Source: an uncultured Opitutia bacterium (GTDB taxonomy: Bacteria; Verrucomicrobiota; Verrucomicrobiia; Opitutales; Puniceicoccaceae). Taken from it: 35,752 nt of DNA. The stretch covers positions 1-35,752 of the forward strand of contig CAJXLM010000030.1 of assembly GCA_913056175.1 (NCBI GenBank), written 5' to 3'. The first letter of the stretch is position 1. Each line of letters starts with the position of its first letter. Position numbers and translations under genes: made by a program. Under the pieces are notes generated by a model, which was given only the letters and a program-made list of their open reading frames with translations, was not told where the DNA came from and did no database searches. Of the stretch, positions 8,113 to 16,350 are shown one piece after another.

Positions 8113-9623
8113 GCGGCCACCCCGCTCATGAGCAGTCCCAGCTTCTCCCGGTCCGCCTCCGCGGCGGGCATCTCGCCGATCGGGCAGCCCTCGTAGAAGA
8201 CCACAATGCGATCGGCGAGCTGGAGAATCTCGTCGAGATCATCCGAGACGAGGACCACGGCGGCCCCGCGTCCCTTCTGGTCGAGGATCCGTTGGTGCAC
8301 ATATTCCATGGCTCCGACATCGAGCCCGCGGGTAGGCTGGGCGGCCACGACCACGCGCGGCTCGCCATCCAACTCCCGGGCGAGGATCAATTTCTGGAGA
8401 TTGCCCCCCGAAAGGAGCCGGGCGACCTGGTCGACCCCGCGCGTCTTCACGCCGTAGGCCTCCACCCGCTCCCGGGCGTATTCCTCGGCCCGGGCGTGGT
8501 GGTAGAGGATGCCGCTCCCGACCGGGGCCTGGTCGTAGCGGTTCAGCACCAGATTCTCGGCCACCGTGAGGTCGACAAGCAGCCCCGCACCCATGCGGTC
8601 CTCCGGGATGCGGGCCATCCCCGCTTCCTCGGCCGCACGAGGCCGTCCCAATGGGAAGGCCTCGTCCCCGATCCGCACCGTGCCGGCCGTCGGTACGCGC
8701 AGGCCGAAGAGCACCTCACAGAATTCCCGTTGGCCGTTTCCGGCCACCCCGGCCACCCCGACGATCTCGCGAGCCGCAACATGGAGATCGACTCCATCGA
8801 GCAGGGGGACCCCCTGGCGATCCGTGAGGCGGAGATTCTCCACGGCGAGCACCGTCGCCCCCGGCTCGACCGCCGGTCGCTCGATTCGCTCGAGGACCTC
8901 GCGGCCGACCATGAGCTGGGCGAGCTCGCGGGCGGAGGTGTCGGCCACCCGGCGCTCGTCGGCCACCTTGCCCCCGCGCAGGACAACCACCCGGTCGGCG
9001 ATTTCCATCACCTCGTTCAGCTTGTGGGAAATGAAGATGACGCTCCGTCCCTCCTCGGCGAGCAGCCGGAGGGTGTGGAAGAGACCCTCGACCTCCTGCG
9101 GACCGAGGACCGCAGTGGGCTCGTCCAGGATAAGAACGCTCGAGTCCCGGTAGAGAGCCTTGAGGATTTCCACCCGCTGGCGCTCCCCCACGGAGAGCTC
9201 AGCGACCGGTCGGTCCGGGTCCACCCGGAGACCGAAGCGTTCCTGCAGGGCGGCCAGCCGTTTGCGGGCGGCCGCGCGGTGGAGGAGAAAGCGGCCGCCC
9301 TCCCGCGTGCCGATGATGATGTTCTCGAGCACGGTGTGCGGAGGCACCAGAGTGAAGTGCTGGTGCACCATCCCGATGCCCGCCCGGATGGCGTCGCGAG
9401 GGGCCGCGAAGGAGTGCTCCCTCCCGTCCACCCGGATGGTTCCCTCGTCCGGGCGGTAGTACCCGAAGAGGATGTTCATGAGGGTGGTCTTGCCGGCCCC
9501 GTTCTCCCCGAGGAGGGCACAGATTTCGCCGGGGGCCACCCGGAAATCGACCGCGTCATTCGCGGTAACGCCGAGAAAGCGCTTCGAGATGCCAGAGAGT
9601 TCGCAGCGAGGCGGTGAAGCCAT
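8109..9623 (-). CDS. Nucleoside/purine-type ABC transporter ATPase, two nucleotide-binding domains (NupO-like)
   Basis: A 504-residue double ATPase. Domain 1 has Walker A GENGAGKTT, Q-loop MVHQHFTLVP, signature LSVGERQRVEI and Walker B VLILDEPTAVL. Domain 2 has the degenerate Walker A VAGVAGNGQRE, signature LLSGGNLQK and a degenerate Walker B ending VVVAAQPTRGLD. This is the standard arrangement for the RbsA/MglA/NupO class, and the length fits. I placed the start at 9623 (MASPPRCELSG); the 50 residues upstream from an ATG at 9773 are Arg/Pro-rich, overlap the previous gene and are not family-like. The leader before 9623 is C/T-rich without Shine-Dalgarno. Confidence 0.93.
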   Translation of the reverse strand: MASPPRCELSGISKRFLGVTANDAVDFRVAPGEICALLGENGAGKTTLMNILFGYYRPDEGTIRVDGREHSFAAPRDAIRAGIGMVHQHFTLVPPHTVLENIIIGTREGGRFLLHRAAARKRLAALQERFGLRVDPDRPVAELSVGERQRVEILKALYRDSSVLILDEPTAVLGPQEVEGLFHTLRLLAEEGRSVIFISHKLNEVMEIADRVVVLRGGKVADERRVADTSARELAQLMVGREVLERIERPAVEPGATVLAVENLRLTDRQGVPLLDGVDLHVAAREIVGVAGVAGNGQREFCEVLFGLRVPTAGTVRIGDEAFPLGRPRAAEEAGMARIPEDRMGAGLLVDLTVAENLVLNRYDQAPVGSGILYHHARAEEYARERVEAYGVKTRGVDQVARLLSGGNLQKLILARELDGEPRVVVAAQPTRGLDVGAMEYVHQRILDQKGRGAAVVLVSDDLDEILQLADRIVVFYEGCPIGEMPAAEADREKLGLLMSGVAA

Positions 9624-9654
9624 GGAAAGGGAGTGGGAAACGGGTCGGGAAATT

Positions 9655-9697
9655 CCCGGGCCGCCCCCGCCCCACGGGCGGGTGCGGCGGCCTCGGG
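9655..9697 (-). other. Large intercistronic hairpin between binding-protein and ATPase genes
   Basis: On the minus strand CCCG-A-GGCCGCC-GCA-CCCGCCC folds on GGGCGGG-GG-CGGCC-CGGG around a GTG loop, about 18 paired bases with small bulges. It lies in the 100-base gap after the binding-protein gene. Such structures often protect the 3' end of the upstream message and lower expression of the downstream ABC genes; that role is inferred. Confidence 0.55.
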
Positions 9698-9723
9698 AAA
9701 AAGGAAACGCGCGGCGGACCGAC

Positions 9724-10734
9724 TCAGTCGGTCTGCGGGTCGGTCTCGATGATCGGGACCCGGAAGGTCCCATCGAGGATCGACTCCTTGGTCTCCTCGA
9801 CCTTTGCGATCACCTCGGGCGGGAGGGTCTCCTCAAACTGGTAGAAGGGGGCGAGGTCCGCCCCACCCTTCGCCATCATCGACCAGTCCTTGAGGTCCTG
9901 AGAGACAAAAAGGTCGGCGTCCACGCTCCGCACGAGGTACTCGATGGTCGGGTACATGTTCCAGAGGGCACTGGTCACAACAATCTCCGGAGCAAGGGAA
10001 TGCTGGTCGGTCATGTTGCCGAAGGCGAGCACGTCATTCTGGGAGGCCACTTCAAAGACCCCGAAACGCTCGGCGAAGATGATGTCCGCCCCTGCCTCGA
10101 TCTGGGCCTCGGTGGCCTCGGCGGCGGCCGCCGGGTTGAACCAGCCACCGATGTAGGTCACTTCCATTTCCACCTCCGGATTCACGCTGAGCGCACCCTC
10201 GTAGTAGGCGTTGACCAGGCGGTTGACCTCGTTGATCGGAATGGCGGCCACCGCCCCGATCACGTCGGTCTCGGTGAGGCTGCCGGCGACAATGCCCATG
10301 AGGTAGGCCGGCTCGTGGATCCAGTTGTCAAAGACGCTGAAGTTTGGCTCGGCCGGCCCGAATTCCGAGCCGAAGGCAAAGGCGACCTCGGGGTAATCGG
10401 CCGCCACCCGGCGAGCCGGTTCCTCCCCGGCGAGGAAGGCATCCCCGATGATGAGGTCGAAGCCGCGGTTGGCGTACTCACGAACCACGCGCTCAAAATC
10501 CGCCGCGCTGACCTGCTCGACGAACTCGTACTCGATGCCAAGCTCCTCCTCCGCCTGGAGCGCCGCCTGGTGGATCGTGCCGACCCACGGTTCTTCGATC
10601 GCGGTCTGGTAGACCGCCGCTACGCGGACAGGGTCTTCCTCTTCGGCCAGCAGCGAACCGCTGCCGAGGAAGAAAGGAATTGCCAGGAAGGCAAGGGCCG
10701 GCCGAAGCCGGGAGGGTAGGTATTTTCTTTTCAT
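9724..10734 (-). CDS. BMP-family periplasmic nucleoside/purine-binding protein
   Basis: A 336-residue protein of the Bmp (PnrA-like) family. After a signal peptide (MKRKYLPSRLRPALAFLAIPFF, ending near SLLA-EEE) come VRVAAVYQTAIEEPWVGTIHQ, FDLIIGDAFLAGEEPARRVAADYP, the family block NWIHEPAYLMGIVAGSLTETDVIGAVAAI, and GADIIFAERFGVFEVA. No Cys lipobox is visible, so it looks soluble rather than lipid-anchored. I preferred 10734 over 10752 because it puts MKRK at the start of the signal peptide. First gene of a four-gene ABC operon, divergent from the codA-like gene. In this family, proteins next to cytosine or adenine deaminases usually bind purines or nucleosides; the ligand here is not proven. 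Confidence 0.9.
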   Translation of the reverse strand: MKRKYLPSRLRPALAFLAIPFFLGSGSLLAEEEDPVRVAAVYQTAIEEPWVGTIHQAALQAEEELGIEYEFVEQVSAADFERVVREYANRGFDLIIGDAFLAGEEPARRVAADYPEVAFAFGSEFGPAEPNFSVFDNWIHEPAYLMGIVAGSLTETDVIGAVAAIPINEVNRLVNAYYEGALSVNPEVEMEVTYIGGWFNPAAAAEATEAQIEAGADIIFAERFGVFEVASQNDVLAFGNMTDQHSLAPEIVVTSALWNMYPTIEYLVRSVDADLFVSQDLKDWSMMAKGGADLAPFYQFEETLPPEVIAKVEETKESILDGTFRVPIIETDPQTD

Positions 10735-10860
10735 GGGGAGTGCAGTTAGCAAATGTCATACCAAGCGATTGTTGAAAACAGAGCGAGACTTTTTTGTGGG
10801 TACATCCCATCCAGAGCCTACCCTCCCGGCGCCTTTCCCCCTCCCTACCACTTCTCACCC

Positions 10861-12096
10861 ATGTCTTCCCTTCGCCTTCACCACGTTTCCCTTCCCGATC
10901 ACTCCGGCGCTTACGACCTTACCGTGGTCGACGGCCACTGGCAGAGCGTTGAGCCCACCCCGCGGGTCGTCCCCGACGACGGCGTGCGCACTTTCGACCT
11001 CGGCGGGCGCCTCCTCTCCGCCCCGTTCGTGGACGCCCACTTCCATCTCGACTCGGTGCTGACCCGCCTCCCCAACCAGACCGGCACCCTTCGGGAGGGC
11101 ATCGAGAACTGGGGGAAGTACAAGCGGGAGCACCTCAGCGCGGAGGACGTGTACCGCCGGGCCACCACCTATTGCGAACGGGCCCTCGCCCACGGCATCC
11201 AGGCGATCCGCAGCCATGTCGACGTGTCCGATCCCCGCCTCCTCGGGGTGGAGGCACTCCTGCAAGTGCGGGAGGAGTGGCGGGACCGGATCCAGATCCA
11301 GCTCGTAGCCTTCCCGCAGGACGGCTTTTACGCGACGGACAAGGCCGAGGCCCTCCTCCTCCGGGCGCTCGACCGGGGACTCGACGTTGTCGGCGGGATC
11401 CCCCACCACGAGCGCACCGCGGAGCTCGGTCGCCGGAGCGTCGTCCGACTCTTCGACATCGCCGAGGAACGCGGACTGCCCCTCGACTTTCACTGCGACG
11501 AGTCGGACGATCCCCACTCCCGCCACGTGGAGACCGTCGCCGAGGAAACCCGGCGCCGACAGCTCGCCGGTCGCGTGGTCGTCTCCCACGTGACCTCCTC
11601 CGCGATGATGGATCCCTACTACCTGCACCGGAAACTCCTCCCCCTCGTTGCGGCCGCTGGCCTTCACCTCGTGGTCAATCCCCGCATCAATGTCCACCTC
11701 GGTGGCCACTTCCACCACCCGGCTCCCCGGGCCATGGCCCCGATCAAGGATTTTCTTGCCGCCGGCATCAACGTGGCCTGCGCCCAGGACTGCAACGAGG
11801 ATCCCTGGTATCCCCTCGGGGACGCCGATCTTCTCGATGTCGCCCGGATGGGGGCCCATCTCGGCCACATGATGGGACGGGAGGAACTGGCCACTCTGTT
11901 TGCCAGTGTGACCACCCGGGCGGCCCGGGCCATCGGACTCGACCCTGAACCCCTCCGGCCCGGCCAGCCCGCCGACGCACTCCTCTTCGCCGCCCCCGAT
12001 CCCCTCGAGGCCCTACGCACCGCCGAGCACCCCGTCGCGGTGCTGCGCCACGGCGAGTGGGTCATCCCTCCTCCGCCTCCCGCCTCCCCGTCCTGA
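10861..12096 (+). CDS. codA: CodA-like cytosine deaminase family amidohydrolase
   Basis: A 411-residue amidohydrolase closely matching E. coli CodA in layout. It has metal ligands HFH (H60, H62), substrate Gln in FPQDG (Q153), HCDE (H211, catalytic E214), SHVTS (H243), NPRINVHLGGHF, and D310 before DPWYPLG. CodA converts cytosine to uracil, which would feed the nearby uracil pathway. The residues flanking the metal Asp differ: CodA has HDD there, this protein has QDC (Q309, C311), so another aminated ring such as isoguanine or creatinine is possible. The start at 10861 follows a C/T-rich leader; an earlier ATG at 10753 would add 36 non-family residues. It lies between two ABC transporter operons and is divergent from the BMP operon. 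Confidence 0.85.
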   Translation: MSSLRLHHVSLPDHSGAYDLTVVDGHWQSVEPTPRVVPDDGVRTFDLGGRLLSAPFVDAHFHLDSVLTRLPNQTGTLREGIENWGKYKREHLSAEDVYRRATTYCERALAHGIQAIRSHVDVSDPRLLGVEALLQVREEWRDRIQIQLVAFPQDGFYATDKAEALLLRALDRGLDVVGGIPHHERTAELGRRSVVRLFDIAEERGLPLDFHCDESDDPHSRHVETVAEETRRRQLAGRVVVSHVTSSAMMDPYYLHRKLLPLVAAAGLHLVVNPRINVHLGGHFHHPAPRAMAPIKDFLAAGINVACAQDCNEDPWYPLGDADLLDVARMGAHLGHMMGREELATLFASVTTRAARAIGLDPEPLRPGQPADALLFAAPDPLEALRTAEHPVAVLRHGEWVIPPPPPASPS

Positions 12097-12150
12097 ACCA
12101 CCGAGCGCCACCCATCCGCATTCCCCCGCCGGAAAACCGACCGATCCACG

Positions 12151-12208
12151 ACAGGCCTGTACAAAGTTTGCTTTTTTCGGCCCCTCTCCCCAGTCTTGGC
12201 ATCGCCAA
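12151..12208 (+). promoter_or_regulatory. Candidate operator sites before the second ABC operon
   Basis: The 151-base gap between the deaminase gene and the ATPase gene holds a perfect 10-bp palindrome ACAGGCCTGT (12151-12160), followed by a TTTTTT run, and an inverted repeat TTGGC-ATC-GCCAA (12196-12208). Either may bind a regulator. The first has no loop and so cannot act as an intrinsic terminator despite the T-run. Confidence 0.25.
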
Positions 12209-12247
12209 TGCAGCGGCGAAGGCCCGAAAACAAAAAGCACCATCTGC

Positions 12248-13114
12248 ATGACTCCGACCCCACCAGAGGCCAAGAATTCCACCGCAGCCGAACCTGCATC
12301 CGCAACCACTCCCTCCCCTGCCCCCTCCTCCCGACCCGTCCCCGCGGTACGCGCGCGGAGCCTGGAACTCGTGTTCCCCAGCGCAGATGGGGAAGTGCGG
12401 GCACTCGACCGGGTCAATCTTGAGATCGGGCGCGGCGAATTCGTTAGCTTCATCGGCCCGTCCGGCTGCGGGAAGACCAGCTTCCTCCGGCTGGTCGCCG
12501 GGCTTGAACACCCTACCGGAGGGGAACTCGAGGTCAACGGGCTCTCCCCCGACGAGGCCCGCCAGTCCCGCGCGTACGGCTACGTCTTCCAGGCGGCGGG
12601 TCTGCTCCCCTGGCGGACCATCGCCCGCAACATCGCGCTCCCCCTCGAGATCATGGGCTACAGCCGGGCGGAGCAGAAGGACCGGATCGCCCGGGTGCTC
12701 TCCCTCGTGGAGCTGGACGGCTTCGGCCGCAAGTTTCCCTGGCAACTTTCCGGGGGAATGCAACAGCGAGCCTCCATCGCCCGGGCCCTCTCTTTCGATG
12801 CCGACCTCCTCCTCATGGACGAGCCCTTCGGCGCACTCGACGAAATCGTGCGGGACCGCCTGAACGGACAGCTGCGCGACCTCTGGAAGCGGACAGAAAA
12901 GACCATCGCCTTCGTCACCCACTCCATTCTCGAAGCCGTCTACCTCTCCACCCGGATCGTCGTGATGAGTCCCCGCCCCGGCCGCATCCACCGCGTCATC
13001 GAATCCACGCTGCCCGACGAGCGTCCCCTCGACATCCGGGACACCCCCGAATTCGCGACCCTCGCCCACGAAGTGCGGGAGGGACTGCGGGCTGGCCACA
13101 GCTATGATGCGTAG
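12248..13114 (+). CDS. ABC transporter ATPase of the NMT1/ThiZ-SsuB type
   Basis: A 288-residue single-domain ATPase. Residues 1-35 are a Thr/Ala/Pro-rich tail. Then come SLELVFPSADGEVRALDRV, Walker A GPSGCGKTS, Q-loop YVFQAAGLLPWRT, signature LSGGMQQRA, Walker B LLLMDEPFGALDE and H-loop FVTHSILEAVYLS. The LLPWRT Q-loop and the MDEPFGALDE block place it in the nitrate/taurine/pyrimidine-type family. It energises import by the next two permeases. Its last 11 bases overlap the first permease gene. The N-terminal tail is unusual, and a shorter true protein cannot be excluded because no Shine-Dalgarno marks the start. Confidence 0.92.
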   Translation: MTPTPPEAKNSTAAEPASATTPSPAPSSRPVPAVRARSLELVFPSADGEVRALDRVNLEIGRGEFVSFIGPSGCGKTSFLRLVAGLEHPTGGELEVNGLSPDEARQSRAYGYVFQAAGLLPWRTIARNIALPLEIMGYSRAEQKDRIARVLSLVELDGFGRKFPWQLSGGMQQRASIARALSFDADLLLMDEPFGALDEIVRDRLNGQLRDLWKRTEKTIAFVTHSILEAVYLSTRIVVMSPRPGRIHRVIESTLPDERPLDIRDTPEFATLAHEVREGLRAGHSYDA

Positions 13115-13985
13115 TCTCTCCCGCCACTTCCTACCCGTCCTCACGGTCGTCCTCCTCCTCGTGGCCGTCTGGTACGCGGCGGCCGTTGCCATGAACGCGA
13201 AGTGGACTCTCGATCAGGCCGCGCGGGCCGACCGCTCCGTGGCACCGGCCGAACTCGTCCGGGACACCCTTTCCCAGGACCGCCCGAAACTCCCCGCCCC
13301 CCACCAGATCGCCGGGGAACTCTGGGACACCACCGTCGGCAAGAAGATCACTTCGAAGCGCAGCCTTGTCTACCACGCCTGGATCACCCTGAGCGCCACC
13401 CTTTCCGGATTCGTGATTGGCACCGTCCTCGGCATCGTCCTCGCCATCGGCATTGTCCACAGCCGATCCATGGATCTCAGCGTCATGCCCTGGGCCATCG
13501 CCAGCCAGACCGTCCCCATTCTCGCCCTCGCCCCGATGATCATCGTGGTCCTCAACTCGGTGGGCGTGACCGGGCTCCTCCCCAAGGCCACCATCAGCGC
13601 CTACCTCAGCTTCTTTCCGGTCGTTGTCGGCATGGTCGCCGGCCTGCGCAGTCCCGACCGGCTCCAGCTCGACCTCCTGCGCACCTACCACGCCGATCGG
13701 TCCCAGGCGTTCCGGAAGCTCCGCTGGCCGGCCTCCGTCCCCTACCTGTTCACCTCGCTGAAGGTCGGGATCGCGGCCTCGCTGATCGGGGCGATCGTCG
13801 GGGAACTGCCCACCGGGGCGGTTGCCGGGCTCGGGGCCCGTCTCCTCGCTGGAAGTTACTACGGCCAGACGGTGCAAATCTGGTCCGCCCTCTTTGCCGC
13901 CGCCCTCCTCGCCGCCCTCCTCGTGGGCCTCCTCGGCCTGATCCAACGGATCACTCTCCACCGGATGGGAGCCATGGAGCGCTGA
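13104..13985 (+). CDS. ABC transporter permease, first of two (BPD_transp_1)
   Basis: A 293-residue membrane protein. An N-terminal membrane segment is followed by a ~60-residue extracytoplasmic stretch (DRSVAPAELVRDTLSQDRPKL) and then the TM core with HAWITLSATLSGFVIGTVLGI, ASQTVPILALAPMIIVVLNS and the coupling loop RSPDRLQLDLLRTYHADRSQAFRKLRWPAS. The last is the EAA-like loop that contacts the ATPase. It overlaps the ATPase gene by 11 bases. A second permease follows, so the channel is probably a heterodimer. ATG at 13104 or 13107 are both possible. Confidence 0.92.
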   Translation: MMRSLSRHFLPVLTVVLLLVAVWYAAAVAMNAKWTLDQAARADRSVAPAELVRDTLSQDRPKLPAPHQIAGELWDTTVGKKITSKRSLVYHAWITLSATLSGFVIGTVLGIVLAIGIVHSRSMDLSVMPWAIASQTVPILALAPMIIVVLNSVGVTGLLPKATISAYLSFFPVVVGMVAGLRSPDRLQLDLLRTYHADRSQAFRKLRWPASVPYLFTSLKVGIAASLIGAIVGELPTGAVAGLGARLLAGSYYGQTVQIWSALFAAALLAALLVGLLGLIQRITLHRMGAMER

Positions 13986-14024
13986 CACCATCGATCACTT
14001 CCTTCCCCCGACCGCCGCCCCCTC

Positions 14025-14867
14025 ATGGCCTGGATCCTCTTCGCCCTCCTCTTCGCCGCCGGTTGTCTCTGGGGCAACCATCGGCTGGCCCGGCGGTCAG
14101 AGGACCGCTTCGGCCGGATCGCCGCCCCCTTCCTCTTCGGGCTCGCCGTGGTAGTGCTCTGGGAAGGTCTCGTGCGCGGCCTGGAAGTGCCCGGCGTCAT
14201 CCTTCCGCCTCCCAGTGACATCCTCACGCGGTTCGGCTCGAGCCTCGACATCCTCTGGGTCGACTTCGTGCAGACCTTCGTGAAGGGCATGCTCTCCGGC
14301 TACTTTCTCGGCTGCGGAGCCGCCGTGCTGCTTGCCATCCTCATCGACCGCAGCCCCTTCCTCCAGCGCGGCCTGCTCCCCCTCGGCAATCTCGTCGCCG
14401 TACTGCCGATCGTCGGGACCGCCCCCATCCTCGTGATGTGGTTCGGCTTCGACTGGCAGTCGAAGGCCGCCGTGGTCGTCGCCGTGGTCTTTTTTCCCAT
14501 GCTCGTGAATACCCTCGAGGGACTCCGCTCCAGCGACCGCATCCAACGCGAGCTCCTCCAGACCTACGGAGCCTCCTACGCCCAGACCCTCTTCCGCGTG
14601 CGCCTCCCCGCGGCCCTCCCCATGATCTTCAACGGACTGAAGATCTGCACGACCATGGGCCTCGTCGCCGCGATCGTCGCCGAGTTCTTTGGCTCCCCCA
14701 TCAAGGGCATGGGCTTCCGCATCTCCACCGAGGTCGGCCGCCTCAACGTCGACATGGTCTGGGCGGAAATCCTCGTGGCCGCCCTCGCCGGCTCCGGCAG
14801 CTACGCCCTCGTTGCCCTCTGCGAGCGCCGCCTCACCTTCTGGCACCCCTCTCAACGACGAACCTGA
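14025..14867 (+). CDS. ABC transporter permease, second of two (BPD_transp_1)
   Basis: A 280-residue membrane protein of the same family as its neighbour. Motifs: GLEVPGVILPPPSDIL, VDFVQTFVKGMLSGYFLGCGAAVLLAI, LVAVLPIVGTAPILVMWFGFDWQSKAAVV, and the coupling loop RSSDRIQRELLQTYGASYAQTLFRVRLPAALP. The phrase EGLVRGLEVPGVILPPPS is common in permeases of pyrimidine/riboflavin-type ABC systems. It starts 39 bases after its partner in a C-rich leader, and is followed by the binding-protein gene 64 bases downstream. Confidence 0.92.
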   Translation: MAWILFALLFAAGCLWGNHRLARRSEDRFGRIAAPFLFGLAVVVLWEGLVRGLEVPGVILPPPSDILTRFGSSLDILWVDFVQTFVKGMLSGYFLGCGAAVLLAILIDRSPFLQRGLLPLGNLVAVLPIVGTAPILVMWFGFDWQSKAAVVVAVVFFPMLVNTLEGLRSSDRIQRELLQTYGASYAQTLFRVRLPAALPMIFNGLKICTTMGLVAAIVAEFFGSPIKGMGFRISTEVGRLNVDMVWAEILVAALAGSGSYALVALCERRLTFWHPSQRRT

Positions 14868-14931
14868 GGATCCCCGGCACCTCCCGGTCCGGCCCGATCG
14901 ACGCGTACAACCCAGCAACCCAAGAAATACC

Positions 14932-15924
14932 ATGAAGAAGACAACCGCACTGCTCCTCGGAGGCGGCTTGGTCCTCGGCTCCCTCCACGCGAGCGCCAAC
15001 GACGAGGTCACCCTGCAACTCAAGTGGGTCACCCAGGCCCAGTTCGCCGGCTACTATGTGGCCGAGGACAAGGGCTACTACGAGGAGGAAGGACTCGACG
15101 TGACCATCAAACCCGGCGGCCCCGACATCGCCCCCTCCCAGGTCATCGCCGGAGGCGGTGCCGACGTCATCGTCGACTGGATGCCGGCCGCCCTCGCCAG
15201 CCGGGAGAAGGGCCTACCCCTCGTGAACATCGCCCAACCCTTCAAGTCCTCCGGGATGATGCTGACCTGTCTCGAGGGCAACGACGTGGAGACACCGGCC
15301 GACTTCCCCGGGAAGACCCTCGGCGTCTGGTTCTTCGGCAACGAGTATCCCTTCCTCAGCTGGATGAGCACGCTCGACATCCCCACCGACGGCGGGCCGG
15401 ACGGGGTCACCGTGCTCAAGCAGGGATTCAATGTGGACCCGCTCCTCCAGGGCCAGGCCGCCTGCATCTCCACGATGACCTACAACGAGTACTGGCAAGT
15501 GATCGATGCGGGCATCTCCCCCGACGAGCTGATCACCTTCAAGTACGAGGACCAAGGCGTGGCCACTCTCGAGGACGGCCTCTATGTGATGGAGGACGAC
15601 CTCGAGGATCCGGAATTCGTCGACAAGATGACCCGCTTCGTGCGGGCCTCCATGAAGGGCTGGAAGTGGGCGGAGGACAATCCCGACGCCGCCGCCATGA
15701 TCGTCCTCGAGAATGACGCCACTGGTGCCCAGACCGAGAAGCACCAAACCCGCATGATGCGGGAGGTCGCCAAGCTTACGGCCGGCTCCAACGGAACCCT
15801 CGACCCCGCGGACTACGAGCGCACCGTGGAGGTTCTCCTCGGCGGTGGGTCCGATCCGGTCATCACCGAAAATCCGGGCCCCGACGCCTGGACCCACGAA
15901 ATCACCGACCGGGCCCTGAACTAA
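14932..15924 (+). CDS. NMT1/ThiY-family substrate-binding protein (probable pyrimidine binder)
   Basis: A 330-residue periplasmic protein with signal peptide MKKTTALLLGGGLVLGSLHASA. The mature part begins NDEVTLQLKWVTQAQFAGYYVAEDKGYY, the diagnostic opening of the NMT1/THI5-like family, with KPGGPDIAPSQVIAGGGADVIVDWMPAALA next. Family members bind thiamine pyrimidine (ThiY) or other small pyrimidines. Beside a uracil catabolism cluster, the best guess is uracil, cytosine, thymine or a dihydropyrimidine. The start at 14932 (MKKT) gives a clean signal peptide. It is the last gene of the ATPase-permease-permease-binding protein operon and is followed by a perfect terminator. Confidence 0.9.
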   Translation: MKKTTALLLGGGLVLGSLHASANDEVTLQLKWVTQAQFAGYYVAEDKGYYEEEGLDVTIKPGGPDIAPSQVIAGGGADVIVDWMPAALASREKGLPLVNIAQPFKSSGMMLTCLEGNDVETPADFPGKTLGVWFFGNEYPFLSWMSTLDIPTDGGPDGVTVLKQGFNVDPLLQGQAACISTMTYNEYWQVIDAGISPDELITFKYEDQGVATLEDGLYVMEDDLEDPEFVDKMTRFVRASMKGWKWAEDNPDAAAMIVLENDATGAQTEKHQTRMMREVAKLTAGSNGTLDPADYERTVEVLLGGGSDPVITENPGPDAWTHEITDRALN

Positions 15925-15953
15925 GGCCGCAGCCCGTCCGATCCCGTGTTTTC

Positions 15954-15987
15954 GGGGCGTGTCCGCAATGCGGGCACGCCCCTTTTT
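15954..15987 (+). terminator. Strong Rho-independent terminator of the NMT1-type ABC operon
   Basis: GGGGCGTGTCCGC-AAT-GCGGGCACGCCCC forms a 13-bp stem (one T-G wobble) with a 3-base loop, followed directly by TTTTT (15983-15987). It is 30 bases after the stop of the binding-protein gene and is the clearest intrinsic terminator in the window. Confidence 0.93.
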
Positions 15988-16061
15988 GGAGCCCCTCGCC
16001 CCGCGTACCCGAGCGACTCCCCTCTGCTAAACCACCCCCCGTAGCTAAGCGACCCGACCCC

Positions 16062-16155
16062 GTAGCTAAGCTCGTGAGAGCTTGGGCGAAGGCCGGGAAC
16101 CTCCCCTGCAAGCCCCCGGCCTCCCCCGTGGTTGGCCGCCCAAGGACTCACCTCC
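16062..16155. repeat. 94-bp structured intergenic repeat, copy 1
   Basis: Starts GTAGCTAAGCTC and runs to CTCACCTCC. A truncated start (GTAGCTAAGC) also lies at 16041-16050. It contains a perfect hairpin AAGCTC-GTGA-GAGCTT with a four-base GTGA loop (16068-16083) and a second stem GGCCGGG/CCCGGCC (16091-16097 with 16115-16121). Copy 2 lies 161 bases downstream. The 426-base gap between the convergent genes (15925-16350) contains only the terminator, these repeats and a palindrome CCGTAGCTACGG at 16315-16326. Confidence 0.85.
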
Positions 16156-16222
16156 TCGGCTACATTCCCCTTCGGTCTCTCGGGACTCCCGCACCTCGGC
16201 ACTCCCCCTCGTCAGCCATCCC

Positions 16223-16316
16223 GCAGCTAAACTCGTGAGAGCTTGGACGAAGGCCGGGAACCTACCGTGCAAGCCCCCGGCCACCCCACCGGTTGTCCGC
16301 CCGAGGACCCACCGCC
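16223..16316. repeat. 94-bp structured intergenic repeat, copy 2
   Basis: Same length as copy 1 with no gap; by hand count 13 of 94 bases differ (about 86% identical). The GGCCGGG/CCCGGCC stem is retained exactly, while the first hairpin has one A-C mismatch. Short frames through both copies are open but their products are Arg/Gly/Pro-rich and not conserved as protein, so I call it non-coding. Confidence 0.85.
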
Positions 16317-16350
16317 GTAGCTACGGTCCTGTCCGGCGCACTGCGTTCGT

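Noticed and set aside
12097-12247. TPP riboswitch before the NMT1/ThiY-type ABC genes
   Set aside because: No CUGAGA core or matching stems in the 151-base leader, and no thiamine genes nearby.
15925-16350. CRISPR array
   Set aside because: Only two long diverged copies, with a spacing unlike CRISPR spacers, and no cas genes.
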